A DNA stretch of 64,000 nucleotides from CAKKQX01 sp963734595 (GCA_963734595.1 CAVTHV010000007.1:6449-70448), one strand, 5' to 3'; numbered from the stretch's first letter, positions 8,323-17,876 are shown. The notes: generated from the letters alone by a model not told the origin. Numbers and translations: made by a program.

Positions 8323-8814
8323 ATGCCCGCCGTTCTCAGACTCGCCGCCCCTGCGGATGCCTATGAAATCGCGGTCATGTCGCGCTGCCTGATCGAGATC
8401 GGGCTGCGCGGCTGGTCGTGGCATCCGGACCGCGTGGTGAAAGCGATCCGCGCCCGGGCGACCACCGTGCTGGTCGCCGAGGCCGAGGGCAAACGGGTCG
8501 GCGTGGCGATCATGGAATTCCACGATACCAAGGCGCATCTCAGCCTGCTCGCAGTCAAGCCCACGCACCAGCGCTGCGACATCGGCCGGCAGATGATGGA
8601 ATGGCTCGAGGAATCGGCGCTCACCGCCGGCATCGCGACCATCGTCCTCGAATTGCGCGCCAACAACTTCGGCGCCCGCAGCTTCTATCACACGCTCGGC
8701 TTCAGGGAAGCGGCCTACCTCCCCGGTTACTATCAGGGCACGGAAACCGCGCTCCGGATGTCGCGCGACATCCGCCGCCACGTTCCCGACCGCAACCGGC
8801 AGTTCGAGAGCTGA
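8323..8814 (+). CDS. GNAT family N-acetyltransferase
   Basis: A 163-residue single-domain GNAT. It has the beta4 strand VGVAIMEF followed by LSLLAVKPTHQRCDIGRQMM, where the pyrophosphate-binding loop is H-Q-R-C-D-I-G, slightly unlike the usual Q/R-x-x-G-x-G/A. It then has VLELRANNFGARSFYHTLGF, the RimI-like motif with catalytic-region Asn and Tyr. It transfers acetyl from acetyl-CoA to an amine, but the target is unknown. It is followed 84 bp later by a DUF2127 protein. Confidence 0.88.
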   Translation: MPAVLRLAAPADAYEIAVMSRCLIEIGLRGWSWHPDRVVKAIRARATTVLVAEAEGKRVGVAIMEFHDTKAHLSLLAVKPTHQRCDIGRQMMEWLEESALTAGIATIVLELRANNFGARSFYHTLGFREAAYLPGYYQGTETALRMSRDIRRHVPDRNRQFES

Positions 8815-8898
8815 AAAAAAGCCGTTGGCCGGTATTTCCGTGAAAAAAGCCGGCATGCGTAGTGCAGGCATCGCAGCGCCGGCTTGACGGCACCTGAC

Positions 8899-9348
8899 AT
8901 GGCAAACACCGGACTGCGCACGATCGCGCTCGTCGAGGGCGCCAAGGGTCTCGCGGTGCTTGCGGCCGGCACCGGCGTGCTGACGCTCATCCATCGCTCG
9001 CTGCAGGGCGCGGCCGAAACGCTCGTGCACCACCTGCACCTCAATCCGGCCAGCAAGTACCCGCGGATTTTCATCGACGCCGCCGCCAACCTCAACGATA
9101 CGGGTTTGTTGCTGCTCGCCGGCGTGGCCTTCGTCTATGCCGCGACGCACCTCGCCGAAGCGACCGGGCTGTGGCTGGAACGCCGCTGGGCGGAATGGCT
9201 CGGCGTGTGCAACGGCAGCATTTACATCCCGTTCGAGCTCTACGAACTCACGCGGCACGTGAGTACGCTGAAAATCGGCACGCTGCTCGTCAATGCCGCG
9301 ATCGTGGCTTATCTTGCGCGCGAGCTGTGGCGCAAGCGCAGCGCGTGA
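8899..9348 (+). CDS. DUF2127 family membrane protein
   Basis: A 149-residue protein with the DUF2127 layout: N-terminal IALVEGAKGLAVLAAG hydrophobic segment, a loop with VHHLHLNPASKYP, then TGLLLLAGVAFVYAATHLAEATGLWL and a C-terminal TLLVNAAIVAYLARELW. Three to four membrane segments are likely. ATG 8899 is chosen over an upstream TTG. The function is unknown. Confidence 0.85.
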   Translation: MANTGLRTIALVEGAKGLAVLAAGTGVLTLIHRSLQGAAETLVHHLHLNPASKYPRIFIDAAANLNDTGLLLLAGVAFVYAATHLAEATGLWLERRWAEWLGVCNGSIYIPFELYELTRHVSTLKIGTLLVNAAIVAYLARELWRKRSA

Positions 9349-9400
9349 CAGAAAAGTAAATTAAAACAACGGATTACGATAAATCCGTGCTCTGTGGAAG

Positions 9401-9470
9401 TCATCCTCGCGAAGGCGGGGACCCAGTAACTACCTGAACATCCTGGATTTCCGCCTTCGCGGGAATGACG
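9401..9470. repeat. second 70-bp REP-like palindrome
   Basis: Nearly identical to the copy at 7725-7794, differing by a few substitutions and one extra T. The ends TCATCCTCGCGAAGGCGGGG and CCGCCTTCGCGGGAATGAC pair with each other across a short loop. It separates the DUF2127 gene from the convergent queG and may help terminate both. Confidence 0.92.
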
Positions 9471-9479
9471 AAACCCAAT

Positions 9480-10581
9480 TTAATCAGAGCTTCCCTGATG
9501 ATGCCGCGCCAGCGCCCACGCCACATGCTCGCGCACCAGCGCGGACGGATGGTCGGCGCGCGCCCGCAGCGCGGCGATGACGCGCCGGTGATGCCGGCGC
9601 GTTGCCGAGCCCGACCGCGATATTCCGCAGCCAGCGCTCATGGCCGATGCGATGGATCGCGCTGCCCAGCAGTTTCGCGTCGAACTCCGCCTCGCTCCAG
9701 CCGAAGAGTTCGACGAGCGTCGCGTCGTCGAGCCCGTTGCGCACCGCGAAGTCGGGTTCCCCGCTCTGCCGGGCAAACTTGTTCCACGGGCAGACGAGCT
9801 GGCAGTCGTCGCAGCCATAGACGCGGTTGCCGATCAGCGGCCGCAGCGCCTCCGGGATGCTGCTCTTCAATTCGATGGTGAGATAGGAAATGCAGCGCCG
9901 CGCATCCAGCCGGTAGGGCGCGACGATCGCCTGCGTCGGGCAGATCTCGAGGCATTTGCTGCAGCTGCCGCAATGGTTTTCCAGCGCGGCATCGACCGGC
10001 AGCGGCAGGTCGGTGTAGATCTCGCCCAGAAAAAACGACGATCCGGCTTCGCGCGACAGCAGCAGCGTGTGCTTGCCGCGCCAGCCGAGGCCCGCTTTCT
10101 GCGCGAGTTCCACTTCCATCACCGGCGCGCTGTCGGTGAACACGCGGTAGCGGAATTCGCCGACCGCCTGCGTGATGCGGTCGGCGAGCTGCTGCAGGCG
10201 GCGCCGCAGCACCTTGTGGTAGTCGCGCCCGAGCGCGTAGCGCGAGACGAACGCCTTGTCCGCGTCGTTGATGACGGCCCAGCCGTCGCGGGCCGCGGGC
10301 GGGGAATAATTCATGCGCGCGGCGATCACGCGCAGCGTTCCCGGCACGAGTTCCGCCGGGCGGCTGCGTTTCACGCCGTGCTTTGCCATATAATCCATCT
10401 CGCCGTGGCAGCCCTGGTCGAGCCAGTCGCGGAGCCGCGCCTCGGCTGCGGAAAGGTCGCAGTCGGCGATGCCGATTTCCTGGAAGCCGAGCTGCCTTCC
10501 CCACTGCTTGATGTCGCGCGCGAGCGCAGTGAGATCGACCGCCTTTGACGGATTGGGACTTTCTTGCATACCCCGCATCAT
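9480..10581 (-). CDS. queG: epoxyqueuosine reductase QueG (C-terminal frameshift)
   Basis: Performs the last step of queuosine tRNA modification, a cobalamin- and Fe-S-dependent reduction of epoxyqueuosine. Two ferredoxin-like cluster motifs are clear: CGSCSKCLEICP and CDDCQLVCPW. Earlier motifs include YALGRDYHKVLRRRL and AQKAGLGWRGKHTLL. After GLGNAPASPA the frame shifts near 9582; the other frame gives VIAALRARADHPSALVREHV to the stop at 9480, the normal HEAT-like C-terminus. A one-base (C) insertion explains this. The start is uncertain among ATGs at 10581, 10578 and 10569. It overlaps or abuts divergent tsaE, so their promoters must overlap coding DNA. Confidence 0.93.
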
Positions 10582-10593
10582 AAACCAGCGGAT

Positions 10594-11046
10594 TTGACGC
10601 GCTTTCTGGCCACCGAGGCCGACACCCTCGCCCTGGGCGCCGAACTCTCGCAGGCGATCCGGCCGGGGCTGGTGATTTACCTGTCCGGCGACCTCGGCGC
10701 CGGCAAAACCACGCTGGCCCGGGGGCTGCTCCGGGGGCTCGGCTACCCCGGCAAGGTCAAAAGCCCGACTTTCACGCTAGTTGAAGTTTATGAAATTTCT
10801 AGGTTATACTTGTATCACTTTGATTTTTATCGGTTCAGCGATCCACGGGAATTAGGCGAAGCCGGGTTCCGGGAATACTTCAATCCTGACTCGGTGTGCC
10901 TCGTGGAGTGGCCGGAAAAAGCCGCGGCAGGTTTGGCCGCGGCGGATGTGAAGATTTTGATGCAGGTGGCCGGTTCAGGGAGGAGTGTCGAGATCTTCGC
11001 CGAAACGGAGGCGGGCAGACTTTGTTTAGAGCGTCTCAGGAAATAA
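10594..11046 (+). CDS. tsaE: tRNA threonylcarbamoyladenosine biosynthesis ATPase TsaE
   Basis: A 150-residue P-loop ATPase needed for t6A formation on ANN-reading tRNAs, working with TsaB, TsaD and TsaC. The Walker A motif is GDLGAGKTTLARGLL, followed by the family hallmark SPTFTLVEVYE and LVEWPEKA. TTG 10594 (reading MTRFLATEADTLALG) is preferred because it matches the usual TsaE N-terminus; an upstream TTG at 10564 would overlap queG. The 3' end overlaps the start of amiC, so tsaE-amiC is probably cotranscribed. The segment around 10790-10830 is unusually AT-rich within the gene. Confidence 0.93.
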   Translation: MTRFLATEADTLALGAELSQAIRPGLVIYLSGDLGAGKTTLARGLLRGLGYPGKVKSPTFTLVEVYEISRLYLYHFDFYRFSDPRELGEAGFREYFNPDSVCLVEWPEKAAAGLAAADVKILMQVAGSGRSVEIFAETEAGRLCLERLRK

Positions 11047-12439
11047 GGCTGCACCCCGCTGCGACGTCCACGCCGCCACGCACTTCTTTCGTTGTCTTCC
11101 TGTTCAGATTCGCGCGCCACGTGCTGTGGCTTGCCGCCGCGCTCGGCGCCTCGGCGGCATGCGCCGAAGACATCCGCATCACCTCGACCCGCGTGTGGCC
11201 GGCCGCCGACTACACGCGCATCACGCTCGAGACCAGCCAGCCGGTCCAGCACAAACTGTTCAGCCTGAAAAACCCCGAGCGGCTGGTGCTCGATCTCGAC
11301 GGCGTCGACGTCACCGCCACGCTCAACGGGCTCGTCGAAAAAATCGGCGCCAACGATCCTTATGTGAAGTCGGTGCGCATCGGCCGCTTCAAGCCCGGCA
11401 TCGTGCGCCTCGTGTTCGACCTGAAAGCCGAGGTCAAGCCGCAGGCCTTCACGCTCGCGCCGATCGGCGATTACGGCAACCGGCTGGTGCTCGACATCTA
11501 CCCGCTCGAGCCGCCCGATCCGCTGCTCGCGTTTCTCGACAAGCACCAGGCAGACACCCAAGCTGCCGCCGCAGACGCGCCCGCAGCAGCCAAAGCCGAA
11601 CCCGCGCAGCCCGCGCCCGCCGCCCCGGCCGCAGCAACACCCAGCCCGCCCGTCGCCGCTGCCGCAACTGCCGCAGCGCCCACGCGCGCCAGCCTGCGCA
11701 AATCGGCGCCGGAATCGGCGCGGCTCATCATCGTCGCGGTCGATGCCGGCCACGGCGGCGAAGACCCCGGTGCCAGGGGCCGGCGCGGCACCCACGAGAA
11801 AGACGTGACGCTCGCGATCGCGCGCCTGCTCAAGGCGCGCATCGACGAGGAACCGAACATGCGCGCGGTGCTGATCCGCGACGGCGATTACTTCATCCCG
11901 CTGCAGGATGCGCGTGCAGAAAGCGCGCCGCGTGCACGCCGACCTGTTCGTGTCGGTCCATGCCGATGCCTTCATCAAGCCGCACGCGCGCGGCTCGTCG
12001 GTATTCGCGCTGTCCGAGCGCGGCGCAACCTCGGCGGCGGCGCGCTGGCTGGCCAAGCGCGAGAACGAGGCCGACCTGATCGGCGGCGTCAATCTCGACG
12101 TGAAGGATCCGTACCTGAAGCAGACGCTGCTCGACCTGTCGCAGACCGCGACCATCAGCGACAGCCTGAAGCTCGCCAAGGCGGTGCTGTCCGAACTGGG
12201 CGAGATCAACACGCTGCACAAGCCCCATGTCGAGCAGGCCGGATTCGCGGTGCTGAAAGCGCCCGACATTCCGTCGATCCTGGTCGAGACCGCGTTCATC
12301 AGCAATCCGGACGAGGAAAAAAGGCTCAGGGACAAGACCTACCAGGACAAAATGGCGGAGGCCATTTTCGGCGGCATCAAGCGCTACTTCTCGCAAGAAT
12401 CCCCCGCTCGCGCGCGACCAGCTGGTGCTGAACCGCTAG
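11022..12439 (+). CDS. amiC: N-acetylmuramoyl-L-alanine amidase AmiC-like (two frameshifts)
   Basis: A periplasmic zinc amidase that splits septal peptidoglycan. There is an export signal (RHVLWLAAALGASAACA), an AMIN domain (DIRITSTRVWPAADYTRI to LDIYPLEPPD), an Ala/Pro linker, then the Amidase_3 domain. That domain has ligands in DAGHGGEDPGA, HEKDVTLAIA and SVHADAF and the catalytic Glu in LVETAFISNPDE. The frame is broken near 11906 (extra G before ATGCGCGTGC) and again near 12397 (extra G). Correcting both gives an end QNPPLARDQLVLNR at TAG 12437-12439. The start is a TTG near 11022 overlapping tsaE; a signal-proximal GTG is possible. Normally amiC precedes mutL; here pntAB and others lie between. 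Confidence 0.9.
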
Positions 12440-12466
12440 CGCCCGGGTTCATCGGCCACAAATAAA

Positions 12467-12487
12467 GCCGCGGTGCGCGGCTTTTTT
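12467..12487 (+). terminator. rho-independent terminator after amiC
   Basis: GCCGCG (12467-12472), a GTG loop and CGCGGC (12476-12481) followed by six T. It ends the tsaE-amiC unit and faces the convergent pntB end. Confidence 0.88.
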
Positions 12488-12567
12488 ATTGCGAGAGGCT
12501 CTGCTCCGGAAACAAAACGGCCGCGTCCTTGCGGGCGCGGCCGTCTGCATGCAGCTTCTCCCGGCGT

Positions 12568-13983
12568 TCAGGCTTTCAGCGCGACGAGCACTTCGTCCAG
12601 CATCTTCTTCGCATCGCCGAACAGCATGCGGTTGTTTTCCTTGTAGAACAGCGGATTGTCGACGCCCGCATAGCCGGTGGCCATGCTGCGCTTCATCACG
12701 ATCGAGGTCTTGGCCTTCCACACTTCCAGCACCGGCATGCCGGCGATCGGGCTCGCCGGGTCTTCCTGGGCAGCCGGGTTCACGATGTCGTTGGCGCCGA
12801 TCACCATCGCGACATCGGTGTCCGGGAAGTCCTCGTTCAACTCGTCCATTTCCAGGACGATGTCGTAGGGCACCTTGGCCTCGGCCAGCAGCACGTTCAT
12901 GTGGCCGGGCATGCGCCCCGCCACCGGGTGGATGCCGAAGCGCACGTTGACGCCCTTTTCACGCAGGACTTTGGTGATTTCATATACGGTGTGTTGCGCC
13001 TGCGCCACCGCCATGCCGTAGCCCGGCACGATGATCACGTTCTTGGCTTCACGCAGCAATTCCGCCGTCTCCGCGGCAAGGATCGGATTGACCTCGCCCG
13101 CCGGCTGCACGCCGCCCGCGGGCGCGGGCGCGCCGCCCTCGGAGCCGAATCCGCCCGCGATCACGCTGATGAAGTTGCGGTTCATCGCCCGGCACATGAT
13201 GTAAGACAGGATCGCGCCGCTGGAGCCGACCAGCGCGCCGACGACGATCAGGAGGTCGTTCGAGAGCATGAATCCGGTCGCCGCCGCCGCCCAGCCGGAG
13301 TAGCTGTTGAGCATCGAAATCACCACCGGCATGTCGGCGCCGCCGATCGCCATCACCATGTGGATGCCGAATAGCAGTGCGATCACGGTCATCACGATGA
13401 GCGGCGTCATGCCGTCGTTGATCGATTCGGCGTGCAGGAATTCGCGCCCGAACCAGATCACCACCAGCAGGCCGGCGAGGTTCAGCCAGTGGCGCCCCGG
13501 CAGCAGCAAGGTCTTGCCGCCGATCTTGCCGGAAAGCTTGCCGAAGGCGATCACCGAACCGGTGAAAGTCACCGCGCCGATCAGGATGCCGATGTAGATT
13601 TCCATTTCGTGAATCGACTTCGCAGCACCGGTGAATTCCGCCGAGGCCGCCGGATCGATGTAATTGGCAAACCCGACCAGCATCGCGGCGAGGCCGACCA
13701 GGCTGTGCATCAGCGCCACCAGTTCCGGCATCTGGGTCATTTTCACGACGCGGGAGGCGTAAAGCCCGATGCTGCCCCCGACGACCATCGCGCCAACGAT
13801 CCAGGCATAGCCGGCCGACGTGACGTGCGGCCCGGAAACCGTCGCCAGCACGGCGATGGTCATGCCGATCATGCCGTAGAGATTGCCGCGCCTCGAGCTC
13901 TCCGGATTGGAGAGGCCGCCGAGGCTCAGGATGAAAAGTATCGTTGCCCCTATATAGGAGGCAGTTGCAAGCGTTGCGGACAT
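12568..13983 (-). CDS. pntB: NAD(P) transhydrogenase subunit beta
   Basis: A 471-residue membrane subunit of the proton-translocating transhydrogenase. There are multiple membrane segments in the first 290 residues (SYIGATILFILSLGGL onward), then the soluble NADP(H)-binding domain III with VIIVPGYGMAVAQAQ, FGIHPVAGRMPGHMNVLLAE, MVIGANDIVNP and the end FGDAKKMLDEVLVAL. It is complete and of normal length. It lies 12 bp after pntA in the same orientation, so the two are clearly one operon. The enzyme couples the proton gradient to NADPH production. Confidence 0.97.
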   Translation of the reverse strand: MSATLATASYIGATILFILSLGGLSNPESSRRGNLYGMIGMTIAVLATVSGPHVTSAGYAWIVGAMVVGGSIGLYASRVVKMTQMPELVALMHSLVGLAAMLVGFANYIDPAASAEFTGAAKSIHEMEIYIGILIGAVTFTGSVIAFGKLSGKIGGKTLLLPGRHWLNLAGLLVVIWFGREFLHAESINDGMTPLIVMTVIALLFGIHMVMAIGGADMPVVISMLNSYSGWAAAATGFMLSNDLLIVVGALVGSSGAILSYIMCRAMNRNFISVIAGGFGSEGGAPAPAGGVQPAGEVNPILAAETAELLREAKNVIIVPGYGMAVAQAQHTVYEITKVLREKGVNVRFGIHPVAGRMPGHMNVLLAEAKVPYDIVLEMDELNEDFPDTDVAMVIGANDIVNPAAQEDPASPIAGMPVLEVWKAKTSIVMKRSMATGYAGVDNPLFYKENNRMLFGDAKKMLDEVLVALKA

Positions 13984-13995
13984 GAAGCGTCTCCG

Positions 13996-15576
13996 TTATT
14001 TACGGAACATCTGCAGCATGCGCTGCGTGACGGCGAAACCGCCGAACATGTTGATCGCGGTGAGTGCGATCCCAACCACCGCCAGCCAGCGTATCCATTC
14101 CTCGGGCCGCGCTACGCCACCGCCGAGCAGCGGCGGCGCGATCTGCACCAGCGCGCCGATGGCGATGATGCTGCTGATCGCATTGGTGACGCTCATCAGC
14201 GGCGTATGCAGGGCGGGCGTGACGTTCCACACCACCATGTAACCGACAAATACCGCCAGCACGAACACGGTGAAGTGGCCGAGGAAGGCCGCAGGTGCGT
14301 TCGCGCCGACGAACCAGAACGCCAGCGCCGCGATGCCGAACATGACCGCGGTGCGCGTGGCGGATGCCGGCGCGCTCGCCTCGCCATGCTTGGGCGCCTT
14401 GGGCGGCATTGCCGCGGGCTTGGCTGCCGGCGGGGCCGGCAGCTTGAGGGGTGGCGGCGGCCAGGTGATATTGCCCTCCTTGACGACCGTCAGGCCGCGG
14501 ATGGCGTCGTCTTCCATATTGACATTGATGACCCCGTCCTTGGTCTTGCACAATTCCTCGGTGAGGCGGAACAGGTTGGTCGCGTACAGCGTCGAGGACT
14601 GTTTCGCCAGCCGGCTCGTCAGATCGGTGTAGCCGACGATGGTCACGCCGTGCTTCACCACCGCCTGGCCGGGCTCGGTCAGCTCGCAGTTGCCGCCCCG
14701 CTCGGCCGCCATGTCGACGATGACACTGCCCGGCTTCATGCTCTTCACCATGTCGGCGGTGATCAGCTTCGGCGCGGGTTTGCCCGGGATCAGCGCTGTG
14801 GTGATGATGATGTCGACTTCCTTGGCCTGCTTCGCGTACATCTCGCGCTGGGCCTTCTGGAAGCCCTCGCTCATCACCTTGGCGTAGCCGCCGCCGCCGG
14901 AGCCTTCTTCCTCATAATCGACCTTCACGAATTCACCGCCCAGCGACACGACCTGGTCGGCCACTTCGGCCCGAGTGTCGTTGGCGCGCACGATGGCGCC
15001 CAGGCCGGCTGCAGTGCCGATCGCCGCCAGGCCGGCGACGCCGGCACCGGCGATGAAGACCTTGGCGGGCGGCACCTTGCCCGCGGCCGTGATCTGGCCG
15101 TTGAAGAAGCGGCCGAAGGCGTTGGCGGCCTCGATGACGGCGCGGTAGCCGGCGACGCCGGCCTGGGAAGTCAGCGCGTCCATCTTCTGCGCGCGGGAGA
15201 GCATGCGCGGCAGCGCGTCGATGGCCAGCACGGTGACCTTGCGCGCCGCGAGCTGCTGCATCAGTTCAGGGTTCTGCGCCGGCCAGATGAAGGTGATCAG
15301 GGTCTGACCCTCGTGCATCAGGCCGACTTCTTCAGCGGTCGGTACGGATACCTTGAACACGATATCGGATTCCGCCCACAACTTGGCTGCGCTGTCGACG
15401 ATCTGCGCACCCGCGGCGCGGTAGGCATCGTCACTGCAATTCGCAGCGTCCCCGGCGCCGGATTCGACTTTGACCGAGAATCCGAGCTTGATGAGTTTTT
15501 CGACGACTTCCGGTACGGTAGCGACGCGTTTTTCACCCGCCGCCGTCTCTTTTGGCACCCCTATGACCTGAGGCAT
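13996..15576 (-). CDS. pntA: NAD(P) transhydrogenase subunit alpha (full-length, domain I + membrane part)
   Basis: About 526 residues from ATG 15576 (MPQVIGVPKETAAGEKRV). It has an AlaDH/PNT N-domain, an NAD-binding Rossmann fold with FIAGAGVAGLAAIGTAAGLGA, a Pro-rich linker (WPPPPLKLPAPPAAKP) and the C-terminal membrane segments that some bacteria split off as PntAB; here they are fused, as in E. coli. Motifs AERGGNCELTEPG and VGYTDLTSRL are intact. It forms an operon with pntB. An N-terminal remnant of a second pntA lies directly upstream on the same strand. Confidence 0.97.
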   Translation of the reverse strand: MPQVIGVPKETAAGEKRVATVPEVVEKLIKLGFSVKVESGAGDAANCSDDAYRAAGAQIVDSAAKLWAESDIVFKVSVPTAEEVGLMHEGQTLITFIWPAQNPELMQQLAARKVTVLAIDALPRMLSRAQKMDALTSQAGVAGYRAVIEAANAFGRFFNGQITAAGKVPPAKVFIAGAGVAGLAAIGTAAGLGAIVRANDTRAEVADQVVSLGGEFVKVDYEEEGSGGGGYAKVMSEGFQKAQREMYAKQAKEVDIIITTALIPGKPAPKLITADMVKSMKPGSVIVDMAAERGGNCELTEPGQAVVKHGVTIVGYTDLTSRLAKQSSTLYATNLFRLTEELCKTKDGVINVNMEDDAIRGLTVVKEGNITWPPPPLKLPAPPAAKPAAMPPKAPKHGEASAPASATRTAVMFGIAALAFWFVGANAPAAFLGHFTVFVLAVFVGYMVVWNVTPALHTPLMSVTNAISSIIAIGALVQIAPPLLGGGVARPEEWIRWLAVVGIALTAINMFGGFAVTQRMLQMFRK

Positions 15577-15647
15577 GAAGACTCCTTTTTGATTCCCGCT
15601 GGATGATGACAACCGATTATATCAACACGACCGCGCTGTAATGCCAC

Positions 15648-15782
15648 TGGCATCATCGCACCGGGGCCGGATTGAACGATTACGCTGTAACGAGCTGACG
15701 CAGCAAGCTTCTTGATTGTTTCCGGCGTCGCCGCGAACCCTGTTCCATCGGAACGCGTCTCCGCCGGAATGCCGAACTTCAT
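15648..15782 (-). pseudogene. remnant of a second transhydrogenase alpha N-terminus
   Basis: From ATG 15782 the reverse strand reads MKFGIPAETRSDGTGFAATP and continues KKLAASARYSVIVQSGPGA. This parallels the start of PntA-type proteins (MxxGxPxETxxxExRVAxTPE, then VxVxSGAG), after which it turns into unrelated sequence. Only about 45 codons are recognisable, and the key ETRV-like motif has decayed to GTGF. It looks like the stump of a duplicated or replaced pntA immediately upstream of the intact gene. It could instead be part of a 5' leader. Confidence 0.6.
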
Positions 15783-15915
15783 TGCGCCATTCTCCCTCCG
15801 TGCTGCCGCAGCGCACGCGCTGCACATGGGAACTGAATTGTAAAGGAATCCCGAAGCCCGACTTTGACCTTGATCAAAGTTCCAGCATGGTAATCCGGGC
15901 CAGGCGCCGCTTCCG

Positions 15916-16818
15916 CTACTTCCTTATTCCCGACATTTCCTCGAACAGCAGCCCGAGCGCCGCGTTATCGAGGCCGTCGCGGCCCGAATTGCACAATGCG
16001 GTGAACAGTTGCGCGCCGAGCGCCGTGACCGGCATGAACGTTCCGGTATCGCGTCCCGCGCCCACCGCGAGCTTGATGTCCTTCAACATCAGCTCCGCGC
16101 GGAAACCGGGGTTAAGCGTGCGGTCGAGCAGCCGCTTGCCCTGGTTGGCGAGCACGAAACTCTGCGCCGAGCCGCCGAGCAGCGCCTCGCGCACCTTGTA
16201 CGGATCGATGCCCATTTTCCTCGCCAGCGCGAACGCTTCCGAGACGGCCATCAGCGTGCCGACGATCGCCATCTGGTTGCACGACTTGCACGTCTGCCCG
16301 GCGCCGCTCGCGCCGACATGGGTGAAGGTCTTGCCGATCGCCTGAAACACCGGCATGCAGCGCGCCACGACCTCCGCATCGCCGCCGATCATGCACGACA
16401 GCGTGCCGTCCTGCGCGCCCTTGGGGCCGCCGCTCACCGGAGAATCGAGCATCTGCACGCCGCGCTCGTTGAGGCGCCTGGCAAATTCGACCGTCGCGGT
16501 CGCCGAAATCGTGCTGCAGTCGATGACGATCGCATCGCGCCTGATGCCCTGCATCACGCCGTCCTCGCCGAACAGCACGCGCTCGACATCGGGCGTGTCG
16601 GGCACGCAGATCAGCACCACGTCGGAGGCGCGCGCCACCCCGGCCGGCGAGCCGCCGTCGCGCGCGCCGTCGCGCACGAGTTCGTCGACCTTGCCGCGGC
16701 TGCGGTTGTGCACCGTGACCGGGAAGCCCGCCTTGATCAGATTGCGCGCCATCGCCGCGCCCATCACGCCCAGACCGATAAAGCCCAGCGGCGTACCCTT
16801 CGCTATCGCTGCAGTCAT
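15916..16818 (-). CDS. 3-hydroxyisobutyrate dehydrogenase-family NAD(P) oxidoreductase
   Basis: A 300-residue beta-hydroxyacid dehydrogenase. The Rossmann motif is GFIGLGVMGAAMARNL (residues 12-27), the substrate motif is DSPVSGGPKGAQDGTL and the catalytic Lys is in GQTCKSCNQM. Tartronate-semialdehyde reductase (GarR/GlxR) or 2-hydroxy-3-oxopropionate reductase is a likely activity, since an HpcH/HpaI aldolase that could generate tartronate semialdehyde lies just upstream in the same orientation. The exact substrate is inferred from that context only. Confidence 0.92.
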   Translation of the reverse strand: MTAAIAKGTPLGFIGLGVMGAAMARNLIKAGFPVTVHNRSRGKVDELVRDGARDGGSPAGVARASDVVLICVPDTPDVERVLFGEDGVMQGIRRDAIVIDCSTISATATVEFARRLNERGVQMLDSPVSGGPKGAQDGTLSCMIGGDAEVVARCMPVFQAIGKTFTHVGASGAGQTCKSCNQMAIVGTLMAVSEAFALARKMGIDPYKVREALLGGSAQSFVLANQGKRLLDRTLNPGFRAELMLKDIKLAVGAGRDTGTFMPVTALGAQLFTALCNSGRDGLDNAALGLLFEEMSGIRK

Positions 16819-16852
16819 GTTTTCTCTCCGGATTCAATCCTAATGAAGCAAA

Positions 16853-16933
16853 GGGACAGGATCAACGGGATGCGCTCGAATACATCGGGAAAATCCTGTA
16901 AATCCCGTGAATAATCCTGTGAATCCCGTCTGT
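16853..16933. repeat. GGATTA/AATCCTGT-type low-complexity inverted repeat
   Basis: The left arm is GGGACAGGATCAACGGGAT; the right arm, from about 16891, is composed of AATCCTGT, AAATCCCGT, AATCCTGTG and AATCCCGTC units. The arms are partly complementary. It lies between two codirectional reverse-strand genes and closely resembles the elements at 38789, 56031 and 57212. Confidence 0.85.
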
Positions 16934-16941
16934 GGATTTTT

Positions 16942-17727
16942 TCAGACTTTCAGCGAGCGCAGAAAGCCCGTGCGCTCGCGCGCCCCGGCCATCATGAACG
17001 CGAGATCGGAACCGCTCAGGATGAAACGCATGCCCATCCCGATGTATTTCTGCAGCAGCGCCGGCTCGTAGACGCCGCCCATGCCGGGATGCTTGCCGTG
17101 CCTGCGGCACGCATCGATCACGGTCTTGTAGGCCGCCTCCACCCGGGCATCGGTGAACTTTCCCGGGATGCCCATCTCGGCGCACAGGTCGTTGGTGCCG
17201 ATCAGCAGCACGTCGACACCCTTCACCGCGGCGATGGCTTCGGCGTTGGAGATCGCCAGCGGCGTCTCCAGCATCACCACCACCAGGATCTCCTCGTTGA
17301 CCAGGCGCGTGGCTTCGGCCACCGGCATGGCGTGAAAACCGAGCTGCGGTTGCGCGCCCGCCACCGACCGGTGTCCGAGCGGCGGGTACTTGCAGTAGGA
17401 CACGACGCGTTCCGCCTCCTCGACGGTATCGACGTGAGGCACGACGATGCCCTGGGCGCCGGCGTCGAGCAGGCGCGTCGCGTGGTGATGCTCGTGGCCG
17501 GGCACCCGGATCAGCGGCGTGATGCCCGCCCCCAGTCCCGCAACCGCAAGCTGCGCGGCGGTATCGACGTCCATCGCGCTGTGTTCCATGTCGATGAACA
17601 GCCAGTCGAAATCGCAGGTCCTGGCGATCATCGCGGTATCGACGGTGCGCGCCTGGCGCAGGCCGATGCCGAGAGCCAGTTCACCGGCCGCAAGACGGCG
17701 CTTGGTCACGTTCGGAATCACGCTCAT
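16942..17727 (-). CDS. HpcH/HpaI-family class II aldolase
   Basis: A 261-residue TIM-barrel aldolase of the HpcH/HpaI family, which cleaves 4-hydroxy-2-oxo acids or keto-deoxy sugar acids to pyruvate plus an aldehyde using a divalent metal. The catalytic His lies in FIDMEHSAMD, and metal ligands lie in VVVMLETPLAI (Glu) and LIGTNDLCAEMG (Asp). ATG 17727 is preceded by AGGAGACTCC. The oxidoreductase 124 bp downstream would suit reduction of the aldehyde product, as in glucarate/galactarate catabolism (GarL-GarR); this is inferred. Confidence 0.92.
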   Translation of the reverse strand: MSVIPNVTKRRLAAGELALGIGLRQARTVDTAMIARTCDFDWLFIDMEHSAMDVDTAAQLAVAGLGAGITPLIRVPGHEHHHATRLLDAGAQGIVVPHVDTVEEAERVVSYCKYPPLGHRSVAGAQPQLGFHAMPVAEATRLVNEEILVVVMLETPLAISNAEAIAAVKGVDVLLIGTNDLCAEMGIPGKFTDARVEAAYKTVIDACRRHGKHPGMGGVYEPALLQKYIGMGMRFILSGSDLAFMMAGARERTGFLRSLKV

Positions 17728-17876
17728 GGAGTCTCCTGTCGTTGGGTGAGGATGGGATGACGAACGGCCCGCGATCGGCCGCTGCAACCGGCATTATCAG
17801 CCATGCGCCGCCCGCCGGCCACAACCGGTGCCGCAATCACGGCAGACCGCCCCGACCAGCGCCGGTATAATCGGGT

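Noticed and set aside
13432..15606. 724-residue open frame antisense to pntBA
   Set aside because: A codon-bias shadow of two clear genes; no recognisable domains or start signals.
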